From Woronichinia naegeliana WA131 (lineage in GTDB: Bacteria; Cyanobacteriota; Cyanobacteriia; Cyanobacteriales; Microcystaceae), in the NCBI GenBank assembly GCA_025370055.1, contig CP073041.1, positions 4,868,272 through 4,932,271 of the forward strand: a DNA stretch of 64,000 nucleotides, written 5' to 3'. This document shows positions 36,662-46,326 of this stretch, piece by piece. The notes below the pieces were generated by a model. The model had not been told where the DNA came from. It ran no database searches and saw only the letters and a list, made by a program, of their open reading frames with translations. The position numbers and the translations under genes are program-made. The stretch's first letter is position 1. The number at the start of each line of letters is the position of its first letter.

Positions 36662-37384
36662 ATGACTTACCAGCGAGTATTACTGAAACTAAGTGGCGAA
36701 GCATTAATGGGCGACTTGGGTTACGGTATTGATCCCAAAATTGTGGCTGATATTGCTCAAGAGGTGGCCGACGTGGTCGCGCAAGGTGTACAGTTGGCGA
36801 TCGTTGTCGGCGGGGGTAATATTTTTCGAGGAGTCAAAGCCTCGGCTGCGGGCATGGATCGGGCAACAGCAGACTATATTGGCATGATTGCCACCGTCAT
36901 GAATGCCATGACTCTTCAGGATGCCCTAGAACAAATTGATATTCCCACCCGCGTCCTGACCGCGATCGCCATGCAGGAAGTGGCAGAACCCTATATCCGA
37001 CGACGCGCGATCCGGCATCTTGAAAAAGGTCGGGTCGTTATTTTTGGGGCCGGTTCTGGTAATCCCTTCTTTACCACCGATACCACTGCGGCCCTTCGGG
37101 CAGCCGAAATTGATGCGGAAGTAGTGTTTAAAGCGACCAAAGTGGATGGCGTATATGATGCTGACCCCGTTCTTCATCCCAACGCCCGTCGTTATCAAAG
37201 CCTTACCTATGCCCATGTTTTGGCCAAGGATTTAAAGGTGATGGATAGTACCGCGATCGCCTTATGCAAAGATAATAGTATTCCTATTATGGTATTTAAC
37301 CTCTCTGTACCAGGCAATATCGTTCGTGCCATTAAAGGTGAACCTGTTGGAACCATTGTTGGAGGCTCCTGTGAAGTTAGCTGA
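36662..37384 (+). CDS. pyrH: UMP kinase
   Basis: 240 residues from ATG 36662 ([17 protein letters not shown]); an in-frame GTG at 36650 preceded by AGGAA is an alternative start adding four residues. Phosphorylates UMP to UDP. Family signatures: [54 protein letters not shown] and [13 protein letters not shown]. It belongs to the amino-acid-kinase fold and is hexameric in bacteria. The 3' end overlaps frr by 14 bp, the common pyrH-frr arrangement. Confidence 0.96.
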   Translation: MTYQRVLLKLSGEALMGDLGYGIDPKIVADIAQEVADVVAQGVQLAIVVGGGNIFRGVKASAAGMDRATADYIGMIATVMNAMTLQDALEQIDIPTRVLTAIAMQEVAEPYIRRRAIRHLEKGRVVIFGAGSGNPFFTTDTTAALRAAEIDAEVVFKATKVDGVYDADPVLHPNARRYQSLTYAHVLAKDLKVMDSTAIALCKDNSIPIMVFNLSVPGNIVRAIKGEPVGTIVGGSCEVS

Positions 37385-37919
37385 GATTAAAGAAAATATG
37401 ACCAAAAGTGTTGAAGCGACCCAACGTTCCTTCAATACTCTACGGACTGGCCGTGCCAATGCCTCTTTATTAGATCGGGTAATGGTGGATTACTACGGGG
37501 CAGAAACGCCTTTAAAATCTTTGGCCACGATTAGCACTCCTGATGGAAGTACAATTACCATTCAACCCTTTGATAAAGGTAGTTTAAACCAACTCGAAAA
37601 GGCCATTTCCCTGTCCGATATTGGCTTGACTCCTAGTAATGACGGGCAAGTTATTCGTTTAAATATTCCATCCCTGACCACCGATCGCCGCAAAGAACTC
37701 GTTAAACTGGCGGGGAAATTGGCAGAGGAAGGTAAGGTTGCTATTCGTAATGTTCGTAGAGAAGCGATCGATGCAGTGCGTAAACAGGAAAAAAGTCACG
37801 ATATTTCTGAAGATGAAGCCAAAGATCTTCAAGATGAAATTCAAAAAGTGACGGATTCTTCGATCAAAAAAATTGATGAGCTACTAGCAACTAAGGAAAA
37901 GGACATTTTAACGGTGTGA
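37371..37919 (+). CDS. frr: ribosome recycling factor
   Basis: 182 residues from GTG 37371, chosen because GGAGG lies 5 nt upstream and the length equals the family norm; a further upstream ATG at 37326 would lie inside pyrH. Splits post-termination ribosomes with EF-G. Signatures: [56 protein letters not shown] and the C-terminal helix [19 protein letters not shown]. Translation is coupled to pyrH. Confidence 0.96.
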   Translation: MKLAEIKENMTKSVEATQRSFNTLRTGRANASLLDRVMVDYYGAETPLKSLATISTPDGSTITIQPFDKGSLNQLEKAISLSDIGLTPSNDGQVIRLNIPSLTTDRRKELVKLAGKLAEEGKVAIRNVRREAIDAVRKQEKSHDISEDEAKDLQDEIQKVTDSSIKKIDELLATKEKDILTV

Positions 37920-38231
37920 TACCAAATTCTGTTTTCAAAGTCCTTTTTATTCCATGTAGGGGCTTAGTCTCTAAGCCTTACACTCTATGGATTTGAAAAC
38001 CAAACCCCTACAAAATATTAACGGTGTTTTACAAGCGGATTTGGTATGAGATTTTAATTTTCTAAGCTGTTAATTCTTTAAAACCTATCTAGGTAGTGGG
38101 CTTAAACGGTTATTGATCTCAAACTTATCTAGGCAAGGGGCTTAAGCCCCTTGTTATGAAAATTTAGGTACAAAATATCAGGCAATCCAAATGCGCGATT
38201 ACTTAAAATAATTATCTATAAATTAACAATA
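37920..38231. repeat. Intergenic dispersed repeats and a 20-bp palindrome
   Basis: No gene is seen. The element GTAGGGGCTTAGTCTCTAAG, then CTCTATGGATTTG and AACCAAACCCCTAC (about 37957-38012), recurs nearly unchanged at about 53511-53568 and has GTAGGGG/CCCCTAC ends. Further on, CAAGGGGCTTAAGCCCCTTG at 38134-38153 is a perfect palindrome, with a degenerate partner upstream (GTGGGCTTAAACGG). Such elements may act as terminators or MITE-like mobile sequences; no T-run follows. Confidence 0.7.
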
Positions 38232-39365
38232 ATGAATAATTTCTTATCAAGTAGTGGTTATTTAATCTTTCTGGTTACTTCTACCGCCGTTTATGCCATT
38301 TTTGGGCTGGGATTAAATTTACAATGGGGTTTTACCGGATTAATTAACTTTGGTCATGTTGCCTTTATGACCCTAGGAGCCTATGCCACTGCCCTACTGA
38401 CCCTTAATGGTGTTCTCATGCCCTTTGCTGTTCTAGCGGGTATGATTCTATCCTCCCTATTGGGGTTATTAATTGGCACTTCTACTTTGAGATTAAGAGA
38501 AGATTATTTGGCCATCGTTACCATTGGTGTTTCAGAATTAATTCGTTTAGTGGCTCTGAATGAAGAATGGTTAACTAAAGGAGCTTTTGGCATTCAACGT
38601 TATCCCTTGCCCTTCGACTTTGAACCCAATATTTTCGTTAAATTTCTCTTTATTGGCAGCTTAACTATTTTAGCCATTTATGCGGAAGCGATTCTATTAC
38701 GCAGTATTACTAGACAGTTCAAAGAAAATCAGCAAATTCAAGGCAAAAGTTATCAACCTCGTAAACCATTAGCTCTGATTATTTGGGGGGCGATCGCCAC
38801 TTTTTTGATTGTATTTGCCTATGTGCCAGGAGTCGTTTCCCTTTACAACTATAGCTATAAAGCTGGTTTAATGTTGTTGACTCTTCTAGTTCTGGCCTTA
38901 GTTTATACGGGCTTAGAATTTTTGGTGCATTCTCCCTGGGGACGCATACTTAAAGCGATTCGAGAAGATGAAGAAATTCCTAGAGCTTTAGGCAAAAATG
39001 TTTTTTGGTATAAACTGCAATCCTTTATGTTGGGAGGCGCGATCGCTGGACTAGCCGGAGCCTTTTTTGCTTGGCAGTTAACAACCATTTATCCTAGCAA
39101 TTTTGAGCCGTTATTAACCTTTCAAGCTTGGATTATTGTCGTTTTAGGAGGAGCCGGAAGTAACGCTGGAACAATTTTAGGCGCGGTTATTTTCTGGGCC
39201 TATGATTCTCTCACTCGTTTTATTCTGCCCCAATTAAATGCTTTTGATCAGAGTCAAGCAGGAGCCTTCCGAGTCATGATTATTGGTTTAATTCTCATGA
39301 TCTTAATGGTTTGGCGACCCCAGGGGATTTTAGGCAAGAAAGAAGAATTAACTTTGGGACGATAG
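38232..39365 (+). CDS. Branched-chain / neutral amino acid ABC transporter permease, LivM type
   Basis: 377 residues with about eight to ten membrane segments. GLGLNLQWGFTGLINFGHVA and FMTLGAYATALLTL are typical of LivM; REDEEIPRALGKNVFWYKL is the cytoplasmic EAA-like loop that contacts the ATPase, and GLAGAFFAWQ and GGAGSNAGTILGAVIF are conserved near the end. In cyanobacteria this type belongs to the N-I (Nat) uptake system or the urea system; the central insertion around 165-185 (FKENQQIQGKSYQPRKP) favours the Nat type. No partner genes are adjacent. ATG 38232. Confidence 0.85.
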   Translation: MNNFLSSSGYLIFLVTSTAVYAIFGLGLNLQWGFTGLINFGHVAFMTLGAYATALLTLNGVLMPFAVLAGMILSSLLGLLIGTSTLRLREDYLAIVTIGVSELIRLVALNEEWLTKGAFGIQRYPLPFDFEPNIFVKFLFIGSLTILAIYAEAILLRSITRQFKENQQIQGKSYQPRKPLALIIWGAIATFLIVFAYVPGVVSLYNYSYKAGLMLLTLLVLALVYTGLEFLVHSPWGRILKAIREDEEIPRALGKNVFWYKLQSFMLGGAIAGLAGAFFAWQLTTIYPSNFEPLLTFQAWIIVVLGGAGSNAGTILGAVIFWAYDSLTRFILPQLNAFDQSQAGAFRVMIIGLILMILMVWRPQGILGKKEELTLGR

Positions 39366-39722
39366 CCAATGAAATTCATCTGGGTCAGGGCTGGTTAGTC
39401 AAATTTCTGTTTCAGCCGGCGATCGCTCAAAATGAAGCCCAACAGACTTCAGACGTTTTAGCTTCCAAAGATTCCAGGGTTTAAACAAGATCTCAACTTG
39501 AGTAGAATCATCGACTAAATTCAATAAATGCTATAGATAGACTGCTTATCCCGTGGTGAGAACTTGGGATGACTAGCTCTGCTATGTAAATATTTATGTA
39601 AACCCTGGATCTTTTTGGGATGCTTCCCCTATACTCGCAGTTGTTTCTTGGTGCTAATATTAAGAAAAGTGTATTTTTTTATACTTAATTTAACAATTCC
39701 TTTATTTTCCTTTAATTAACCT
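39366..39722. other. Intergenic region, possible gene fragment
   Basis: No intact gene. A short open stretch right after the permease (NEIHLGQGWLVKFLFQPAIA, ending DSRV-stop near 39483) looks like the tail of a lost gene, but has no start. The remainder is A+T-rich with a possible promoter for the ABC1 kinase near 39668-39700. One GCGATCGC is present. Confidence 0.4.
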
Positions 39723-41408
39723 GTGAATCCTTCGCCCTCTTTTTTTCCTGACTCTGATTCAGCAATCGAACAACTGACCCACTATGATGCAGAGGCGATC
39801 GCCCAATATTACCGTTATCGTCCTTGGCAACTGATCTGGCGCACCTTAGTTGTACTTTTGTCCTTTTTGCTTTTTTTCTTTCATCTTCAGTGGGATCAAT
39901 GGCGAAATCAGGTTGAAACCCATAAACTACAGCGAGCTAGTGAACTGCGGGAATTATTAACTCGTCTAGGGCCAAGCTTTATAAAAGTTGGGCAAGCCCT
40001 TTCCACTCGTCCCGATCTGGTTCGCCGCGATTTTTTAGAAGAATTAATCAAATTACAAGACCAATTACCACCATTTAATAACGAATTAGCATTTAGCATT
40101 ATTAAACGAGAATTGGGTTTAAGTGTTGATGAAGCTTTCCGAGAAATTTCTCCCCATCCCGTCGCCGCCGCCAGTTTAGGACAAGTTTATCGAGCCGTTC
40201 TTTATACAGGGGAAGAAGTTGCGGTTAAGGTTCAGCGTCCTAACTTGCGTCCCTTACTAACCTTAGATCTCTGTTTAATGCGCTGGGGAGCCAAAAATTT
40301 TGCGGGGTTTCTGCCCCTAAATTTGGGTCATGATTTAACGCTCATTGTGGATGAATTTGGCATTAAGTTATTTGAAGAAATTGACTATCTTCACGAAGGC
40401 CACAATGCCGAAAAATTTGCTGAGAATTTTCACAATGATCCAGAAGTTAAGGTTCCAGGCATCTATTGGCAATATAGCAACACTAAAGTTTTAACCTTGG
40501 AATGGATTAATGGTTTTAAATTGACTGATACGGATAAGATTCGAGCAGCCGGAATTGATCCCAATGTCATTGTTAAAATTGGTGTTACATCGGGCTTACG
40601 TCAACTATTAGAATATGGCTTTTTCCATGCCGATCCCCATCCGGGCAACCTTTTTGCCACCCTAGACGGACGCATTGCCTATATTGATTTTGGCATGATG
40701 GATCAACTGGAAAACAAGACAAAAGAAATTTTAGCCAGTGCCATTGTGCAATTAATTAATAAGGACTATAAAGCCCTTGCTGATGATTTTGTTGAACTCG
40801 GATTTTTAACCTCAGAGACCAATATCCAAGAAATTGTTCCCGCCCTGGAAAAAGTTCTAGGGGCAGCCATGGGGCAAAGCGTCAGGGATTTTAATTTCAA
40901 AACCATTACCGATGAATTCTCGGAGTTAATGTATGATTATCCTTTCCGGGTTCCAGCCCAATTCGCACTCATTATTCGTTCTCTCGTCACTCAAGAAGGT
41001 TCTGCCCTCAGTCTAGATCCCAATTTTAAAATTGTGGAAGTGGCCTATCCTTACGTTGCCCGTCGTTTGTTAACAGGGGAATCACCTCAATTGCGTCGTC
41101 AATTATTAAATGTTTTGTTTAAAGATGATCATTTCCAGTGGCAACGTTTGGAAAATATGCTAGAGATAGCCCGTTCCGACGAGAAGTTTGATATTTTGCC
41201 CACCGCTCAACTCGGCATTCAATATCTCTTTTCTGATGAAGGTCTGTACCTACGTCGTCAACTACTCTTAGCGTTAACGGAGGATGAACGGCTACATACG
41301 GCGGAAGTGCAAAGGCTTTGGAGTCTGATTAAAGATGATATTAAACCTCAACAAATTTTTACCGTCGCCATTAATGCAATTCGAGAGTTTTCGTTAATCA
41401 GAGGCTAA
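39723..41408 (+). CDS. ABC1/UbiB/AarF-family kinase-like protein
   Basis: 561 residues from GTG 39723. Atypical kinase family needed for prenyl-lipid (quinone) metabolism. Diagnostic motifs: the KxGQ helix FIKVGQALSTRPDLV, then EELIKLQDQLPPF, the Ala-rich nucleotide loop AAASLGQVYRA, VAVKVQRP with the Lys, HADPHPGN catalytic loop and YIDFGMMD metal-binding motif. One N-terminal hydrophobic segment (LVVLLSFLLFFFHLQ) could anchor it to a membrane. The C-terminal 150 residues are the usual helical extension of cyanobacterial and plastid homologues. Substrate unknown. Confidence 0.9.
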   Translation: MNPSPSFFPDSDSAIEQLTHYDAEAIAQYYRYRPWQLIWRTLVVLLSFLLFFFHLQWDQWRNQVETHKLQRASELRELLTRLGPSFIKVGQALSTRPDLVRRDFLEELIKLQDQLPPFNNELAFSIIKRELGLSVDEAFREISPHPVAAASLGQVYRAVLYTGEEVAVKVQRPNLRPLLTLDLCLMRWGAKNFAGFLPLNLGHDLTLIVDEFGIKLFEEIDYLHEGHNAEKFAENFHNDPEVKVPGIYWQYSNTKVLTLEWINGFKLTDTDKIRAAGIDPNVIVKIGVTSGLRQLLEYGFFHADPHPGNLFATLDGRIAYIDFGMMDQLENKTKEILASAIVQLINKDYKALADDFVELGFLTSETNIQEIVPALEKVLGAAMGQSVRDFNFKTITDEFSELMYDYPFRVPAQFALIIRSLVTQEGSALSLDPNFKIVEVAYPYVARRLLTGESPQLRRQLLNVLFKDDHFQWQRLENMLEIARSDEKFDILPTAQLGIQYLFSDEGLYLRRQLLLALTEDERLHTAEVQRLWSLIKDDIKPQQIFTVAINAIREFSLIRG

Positions 41409-41517
41409 AATCAGAGGTTAGGTTATTGGCTAGGGGGAAAAATCTTCAGAGCAGGAAAAATCATCAAAGACTTGTTCAAGGTATCTCCTTAGCGAAAAAA
41501 ATCTTCCTAGTAAACCG

Positions 41518-42492
41518 TCATTTTCGAGGGAGAGAGTTTTGTTGAAGACCCTCTGATTTAGGCAATAAGTCTTGTTGTAAGACGACCGCAACTCCTAGAC
41601 TAAATAATGCCATTAGTAGAAGAATAATTAGAAAAACTTCGTGGTGAGGTATATTTATTGGGTTTATTTTAGTGAGTTTTCCGCCTAGCAGTCGATGGAA
41701 CCAAGTGGGCAGAGGAGTGGAAATATAGTAGGGGATTTGGGGATCGACAGTTTCCATTTCGCCTTGACGCGATCGATGAATATTAGAAAATAACCAATAA
41801 ATGGGTGTGCCTACACGGGTAAGCTGCAAGGTCGAAACACCATCTATTTCCGTGATCGGAATTTCTGAATAAAATAGCTGATAATTGGCTTGCCACTCTT
41901 GCAGACGTGTAACCAAAGGATTTAAGGCTTTTTTCAGCCGTTGCCAGAAAAGGGGATGGGGAGGGAGTTGATCGCATTTTGTTAAAATGATCGCCAAGGG
42001 TAAGGATAAGCCTTGATTAACAACTAATTCCACGACAGATTCGAGGGGCTGAAGCAATTTAGTGAGAGAAGCGGGATCATCGGCCGTTTGTACTAAAGAA
42101 GGTGCGTCCAAAAATAAGCAACAACCATCACTATGGTTCAACATGGCAGTGAAAGCTGGATTATGGACATGGCAGGATTCTCCTGGTACATCCCACCAAC
42201 GAACTTGGCCTAACGTTTGATGCCCCCATTGGCTACGTTGTTTCAGTAGAAACTCAAAATTGGTGATTTTTAGGGTGGCGGGGGGATATTCTCCAGTTTT
42301 AGCTACATAAACTAAAAGATTATCAATGGTTCTTCGGGCATCTCGATCTTCACAGTCAAACCAGAGAAGACGCTGCTGCTCCGTATCCTGGTGAGATTCT
42401 AGGTAACAGGCCGCCAAAAAGACGGTTTTCCCAACTCCCCGTTGGCCAATACTTAGAAAACTATAAATAGGTTGTTTTGGTTGGCTGGTCAT
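41518..42492 (-). CDS. Membrane-anchored P-loop GTPase-like protein
   Basis: 324 residues from ATG 42492, whose AT-G overlaps the upstream gene's TGA stop (ATGA); the longer frame start at 42549 lies inside that gene. G1 is SIGQRGVGKT, G3 is WWDVPGE, G4 is LTKCD, and SEI may be G5, so all major GTPase motifs are visible. FLIILLLMALFSLGVAVVL near the C-terminus is a single membrane anchor, leaving a short outside tail. Translation is coupled to the OLD-like ATPase. Function unknown; I infer that the two form one unit. Confidence 0.78.
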   Translation of the reverse strand: MTSQPKQPIYSFLSIGQRGVGKTVFLAACYLESHQDTEQQRLLWFDCEDRDARRTIDNLLVYVAKTGEYPPATLKITNFEFLLKQRSQWGHQTLGQVRWWDVPGESCHVHNPAFTAMLNHSDGCCLFLDAPSLVQTADDPASLTKLLQPLESVVELVVNQGLSLPLAIILTKCDQLPPHPLFWQRLKKALNPLVTRLQEWQANYQLFYSEIPITEIDGVSTLQLTRVGTPIYWLFSNIHRSRQGEMETVDPQIPYYISTPLPTWFHRLLGGKLTKINPINIPHHEVFLIILLLMALFSLGVAVVLQQDLLPKSEGLQQNSLPRK

Positions 42493-44267
42493 AGATTTGG
42501 ACAGGAAGACGACGGTTCTATTAAAGCTGCAATTTTTCTGAAAAAGCAATATACATCTTCGTGAATCTCATCGGAAGTCATATTATTAGCAACAGTTTCA
42601 CGAGTTAATTCAATTGGATAGGGTAAGGCAAGTTTAACTGCCTCTTGCTTTAACTGTTGGAATAAAGCATTATTATCTTGAAAGAGCAGTTTTTTGCCAT
42701 CAACCACTTTAAAAATATTTGCTTTTACTTCATGCCAGGATTGATGAGGAGGAAGAGTCAAATTTTCACTACTAAAAAAATCCATAATGATTGGCTTAAT
42801 TGGGTGATTGATAGACTGCTCGGAATTGCTGATTCCACTTTTTTGCAAGTAAGCTCTTAACCAGGCATCGGGAACTAACAAATAATTTTCAATGTTTTTG
42901 CGTTGCCATTCATAAAGACTAGGATTATTCGGTGGTGGATGAAAAGCCGTTTCGCTACTATCATAATCAAATAAAATTAAGCGTTTGGTTTTAGGAATAA
43001 TTTGTCTCACTCCCTCAAAATGGCGATCGCTGTCCGACTTCATTTTATCTTTAGAACCACCACGCATCACCCGAAAACAAAGTTGACTGAGGATTGCTTG
43101 ATATCCTAAAACCGAGGCCCATGATCGCAATAATCGTTCATCAGTTTCACCTTCCACATAAACAAGCAGGGGTGTTTCTAATTCCGTTAGCTGAGTGATT
43201 TCTAGATTAGAAACCTCTGCCATTGCACTCAAAATTGCTGGTTTTGCTTCAACTCGCTTCGGTATTTTTTCCAGTAATGAGATTACTTGCCTAATATCCA
43301 CACCTTGAATAAATTCTTCTGCATGGGTAGCAATTAAAAATTGTGATTTCTTATTTCTTAAACTCTTATTTTTGAAATAGTCTAGAATTTCTCTTTGTAA
43401 ATTGACATGAAGATGGGCATCTGGTTCATCTAATAAAATAGTCGTAGGACGATAGCCATAAAAAAAAGCCAATAGGGTTAAAATCTGATGAAACCCACTT
43501 CCGCCTGCAATGATGTCATATAATTTATCAAATTGTCGATATTCGCACTGTATCTTAGTATCGCGTTTGGAATTATATCTAGGTTCATTGAGATCAACAT
43601 TAAACCAATTTTTAAGGACTCGTTGAATTTCTTGCCAATCCTCACGATTATTTTCCCAAACTCGCAATAATAAATTTCTAAGTACACTGCCTGGTTGAGC
43701 CTTGCCAATTTGTTGTCTAATGGGGCCATCATCACGTCTTTCTTCACTAGGTTCCAAGCCAGAAAAAGGAGGAACATAGGCAATTATCGGCAAGCATGAA
43801 TTAATATTTTTTTCATCTCCTTCTAGTTGACGAAAACGCGCCCATCCTTCCGCAGGAATGGCATAGATTGTTTGTGGTGAATTATAGCGCAATCTTACGC
43901 CGAATGTATGACATTGAGGATTAGGTTCTTCTGTCATCCAAGTAACATCAATATCAATCAAAATATATTCTGGTTTTTTGGTTCCTTCTGGTGTTAAGGA
44001 ATAGCGACGATCGGTTTTTTCCCGCCATAGGAGGTTAAATTCAGGAACAGGTAGAGCCGTAAAGTTAGGTAGAACAATTTGTGTTCCATTTTTGCCACGA
44101 CGGTTGGTTTGGCGAAATTCATCAATACAGAATTGCCAAATAGTTAAAGCTTGTAAAATCGTGCTTTTCCCACTATTGTTTCGACCTACCAGTAGATCAA
44201 ATTCCGAAAATTCGTATCGCTGCTCTGTAATACTTTTAAAATTTTTGAGGGTCAAATAAGTAATCAT
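42489..44267 (-). CDS. OLD-like ATPase with C-terminal TOPRIM-like domain
   Basis: 592 residues from ATG 44267 (MITYLTLKNFKSI); a TTG at 44285 is less likely. ABC/SMC-type ATPase: Walker A GRNNSGKST, signature-like GGSGFHQIL, Walker B TTILLDEPDAHLH and switch His in LIATHAEEF. The C-terminal part has YVEGETDERLL and LILFDYDSSE, the Glu and DxD motifs of a TOPRIM nuclease, as in OLD proteins and GajA. Such enzymes occur in phage defence (family knowledge). The partner here is a GTPase instead of a UvrD-like helicase. There are 686 bp of spacer upstream. Confidence 0.82.
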   Translation of the reverse strand: MITYLTLKNFKSITEQRYEFSEFDLLVGRNNSGKSTILQALTIWQFCIDEFRQTNRRGKNGTQIVLPNFTALPVPEFNLLWREKTDRRYSLTPEGTKKPEYILIDIDVTWMTEEPNPQCHTFGVRLRYNSPQTIYAIPAEGWARFRQLEGDEKNINSCLPIIAYVPPFSGLEPSEERRDDGPIRQQIGKAQPGSVLRNLLLRVWENNREDWQEIQRVLKNWFNVDLNEPRYNSKRDTKIQCEYRQFDKLYDIIAGGSGFHQILTLLAFFYGYRPTTILLDEPDAHLHVNLQREILDYFKNKSLRNKKSQFLIATHAEEFIQGVDIRQVISLLEKIPKRVEAKPAILSAMAEVSNLEITQLTELETPLLVYVEGETDERLLRSWASVLGYQAILSQLCFRVMRGGSKDKMKSDSDRHFEGVRQIIPKTKRLILFDYDSSETAFHPPPNNPSLYEWQRKNIENYLLVPDAWLRAYLQKSGISNSEQSINHPIKPIIMDFFSSENLTLPPHQSWHEVKANIFKVVDGKKLLFQDNNALFQQLKQEAVKLALPYPIELTRETVANNMTSDEIHEDVYCFFRKIAALIEPSSSCPNL

Positions 44268-44642
44268 TGTTAGGAGATTGCTCAATATTGTGCTAGATGA
44301 TTTTTTACATCAAAAAAGTTATCCCAAACAATATAGGGGGATGATTTTCGGCTTCTAAATAACCGACCAGGCGATCGCGGATAAGAACTAAGTAGCTGGT
44401 TGCAATTAAATATAAAACGTGGGATGGGCATCCTGCCCGTCCACAGGCTTCTAGCCTGTTCCACTATCTAACAATTAATTAAGCCCACTTACTTAGTCCC
44501 AAAAAGGTGATCAATGAACACAACGCTGGGACTTCAAAAATCCTACCATCCTTAAATTGATGATCCAGAAAAAGGATTACCCCTAAGTCCACTCATTCTA
44601 TATAAAATAATCACACTAGTCATCCACCTCTAACGGGCCCCT
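44268..44642. repeat. Intergenic region with a hairpin repeat
   Basis: No supported gene. One GCGATCGC occurs at 44372. GGGATGGGCATCCTGCCCG and ACAGGCTTCTAGCCTGT (44422-44459) form two adjacent inverted repeats; the latter has 7-bp arms around TCT. This type is common in cyanobacterial spacers. A minus-strand frame of 60 codons over it is not convincing. TATATAAAATAATC near 44600 resembles a -10 region for the short ORF downstream. Confidence 0.55.
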
Positions 44643-44747
44643 ATGAATCTTACCTGTCAACCTACGGAAGTATCGACGACAGAAGCAGGCATGGAAACGA
44701 AACCCAAGGCTGCTTGTTTCAACCTCATGGAACTTTTCTACCTGTAA
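44643..44747 (+). CDS. Possible 34-residue small protein
   Basis: ATG 44643 to TAA 44747 encodes MNLTCQPTEVSTTEAGM and ends AACFNLMELFYL. A TATAAAAT-like -10 box lies about 40 bp upstream, and the reading frame stands alone between two A+T-rich spacers. No Shine-Dalgarno sequence and no family are recognised. It could instead be part of an sRNA or of the purB leader. About 200 bp separate it from purB. Confidence 0.3.
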   Translation: MNLTCQPTEVSTTEAGMETKPKAACFNLMELFYL

Positions 44748-44953
44748 ATAATGCGTTGATAAATTATCCTGTGAAACGGTACGATAGGGCTTTCGAGCTC
44801 GCGTCAGATGTAATCAACGAAAATTTTACAGCAAGGAAAAATTTTGTCTAAATATCTTCAGTCCATATTCAGTTTTGTTACAGAATCCTAAAACTGTCGC
44901 GATCGCCGTCCTTAAGAATAGTAAAATAAGACGGTAATATTGAGAGTAGTCTT

Positions 44954-46249
44954 GTGATTGAACGTTATACCCTGCCTGAGATGGGCAACCTTTGGACTGA
45001 TGCCTATAAACTCAAGACCTGGTTAGATGTAGAAATTGCTGTTTGTGAGGCCCAGGCAGAGTTGGGGTATATTCCCGCAGCAGCAGTGGAAGAAATTAAG
45101 GCTAAGGCCAATTTTGACCCCCAACGGGTTCTCGAAATTGAAGCAGAAGTTCGCCATGATGTGATTGCCTTTCTCACCAATGTCAATGAATATGTCGGAG
45201 ATGCCGGTCGTTATATTCATCTCGGATTAACCAGTTCTGACGTTTTAGATACTGCCCTAGCCCTACAATTAGTGGCCAGTTTAGACCTCATCCTAGAACG
45301 CTTAGAAGATCTCATTCAAACCTTACGTTACCAAGCCCAGCAACATCGCTATACGGTGATGGTTGGTCGTTCTCATGGTATTCATGCTGAACCGATTACC
45401 TTTGGTTTTAAACTAGCCGGTTGGTTAGCTGAAGTTCTCAGAAACCGCGATCGCCTGGTGCGTTTACGACAAACCATTGCTGTGGGTAAAATATCAGGGG
45501 CGGTGGGAACCTATGCCAATATTGATCCCAGGGTAGAAGCGATCGCCTGTCAGAAATTAGCACTAGAACCTGACACAGCTTCTACTCAAGTTATCTCTCG
45601 CGATCGTCATGCCGAATATGTTCAGCAATTGGCCTTATTAGGAGCCTCATTAGAACGCTTTGCCGTAGAAATTCGCAATTTGCAACGCACTGATGTATTG
45701 GAGGTGGAAGAGTACTTTTCCAAAGGACAAAAGGGTTCCTCGGCCATGCCCCATAAACGCAATCCGATTCGCTCCGAACGCTTAACGGGAATGGCGAGAA
45801 TTGTTCGTGGTCATGCAGTGGCTGCGTTAGAGAATGTGGCTCTTTGGCATGAACGGGATATTTCCCATAGTTCAGTAGAGCGGGTGGTCTTTCCCGATAG
45901 CTGCATTTTGACCCACTTTATGTTGCAAGAGATGACCAACTTAGTCAAAAATCTGCTCATCTATCCCGAAAACATGAAGCGCAATATGAATGTCTATGGA
46001 GGAGTCATTTTTAGTCAGAAGGTGCTGTTAGCTCTTGTGGAAAAAGGCATGAGCCGAGAAGCGGCCTATCAAGTTGTTCAGGGTTCTGCCCATCAAGCCT
46101 GGAATCAAGAAGGTGGCGATTTTGAAGCCTTGATTCGTCAAGATCCCAAAATCACTCAATACCTAACACCCGCAGAAATCACCACTTGTTTTGATCCTCA
46201 AGAACATTTGAAAAATTTAGAGCAAATTTACCAACGCCTAGATATTTAA
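44954..46249 (+). CDS. purB: adenylosuccinate lyase
   Basis: 431 residues from GTG 44954 (IERYTLPEMGNLWTDAYKL). Cleaves SAICAR and adenylosuccinate in purine synthesis. Signatures: HLGLTSSDVLDTALALQL, VGRSHGIHAEPITFGFKLAG with the general-acid His, GAVGTYANIDPR, and the fumarase/aspartase loop KGSSAMPHKRNPIRSERL with the catalytic Ser. Complete and of normal length for the bacterial short form. The leader includes one GCGATCGC and a TAAAAT-like -10. Confidence 0.96.
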   Translation: MIERYTLPEMGNLWTDAYKLKTWLDVEIAVCEAQAELGYIPAAAVEEIKAKANFDPQRVLEIEAEVRHDVIAFLTNVNEYVGDAGRYIHLGLTSSDVLDTALALQLVASLDLILERLEDLIQTLRYQAQQHRYTVMVGRSHGIHAEPITFGFKLAGWLAEVLRNRDRLVRLRQTIAVGKISGAVGTYANIDPRVEAIACQKLALEPDTASTQVISRDRHAEYVQQLALLGASLERFAVEIRNLQRTDVLEVEEYFSKGQKGSSAMPHKRNPIRSERLTGMARIVRGHAVAALENVALWHERDISHSSVERVVFPDSCILTHFMLQEMTNLVKNLLIYPENMKRNMNVYGGVIFSQKVLLALVEKGMSREAAYQVVQGSAHQAWNQEGGDFEALIRQDPKITQYLTPAEITTCFDPQEHLKNLEQIYQRLDI

Positions 46250-46326
46250 GCAAAAACAATTAAAAACGGTTATCCTAGGCTTAAACAAAAAAATAGCTCA
46301 AAATCTTTCACCTCTATCAGCTAAAA

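Noticed and set aside
44282-44464. 60-codon minus-strand frame
   Set aside because: Reads through a dispersed hairpin repeat, TTG/ATG start without ribosome-binding site, no domain.
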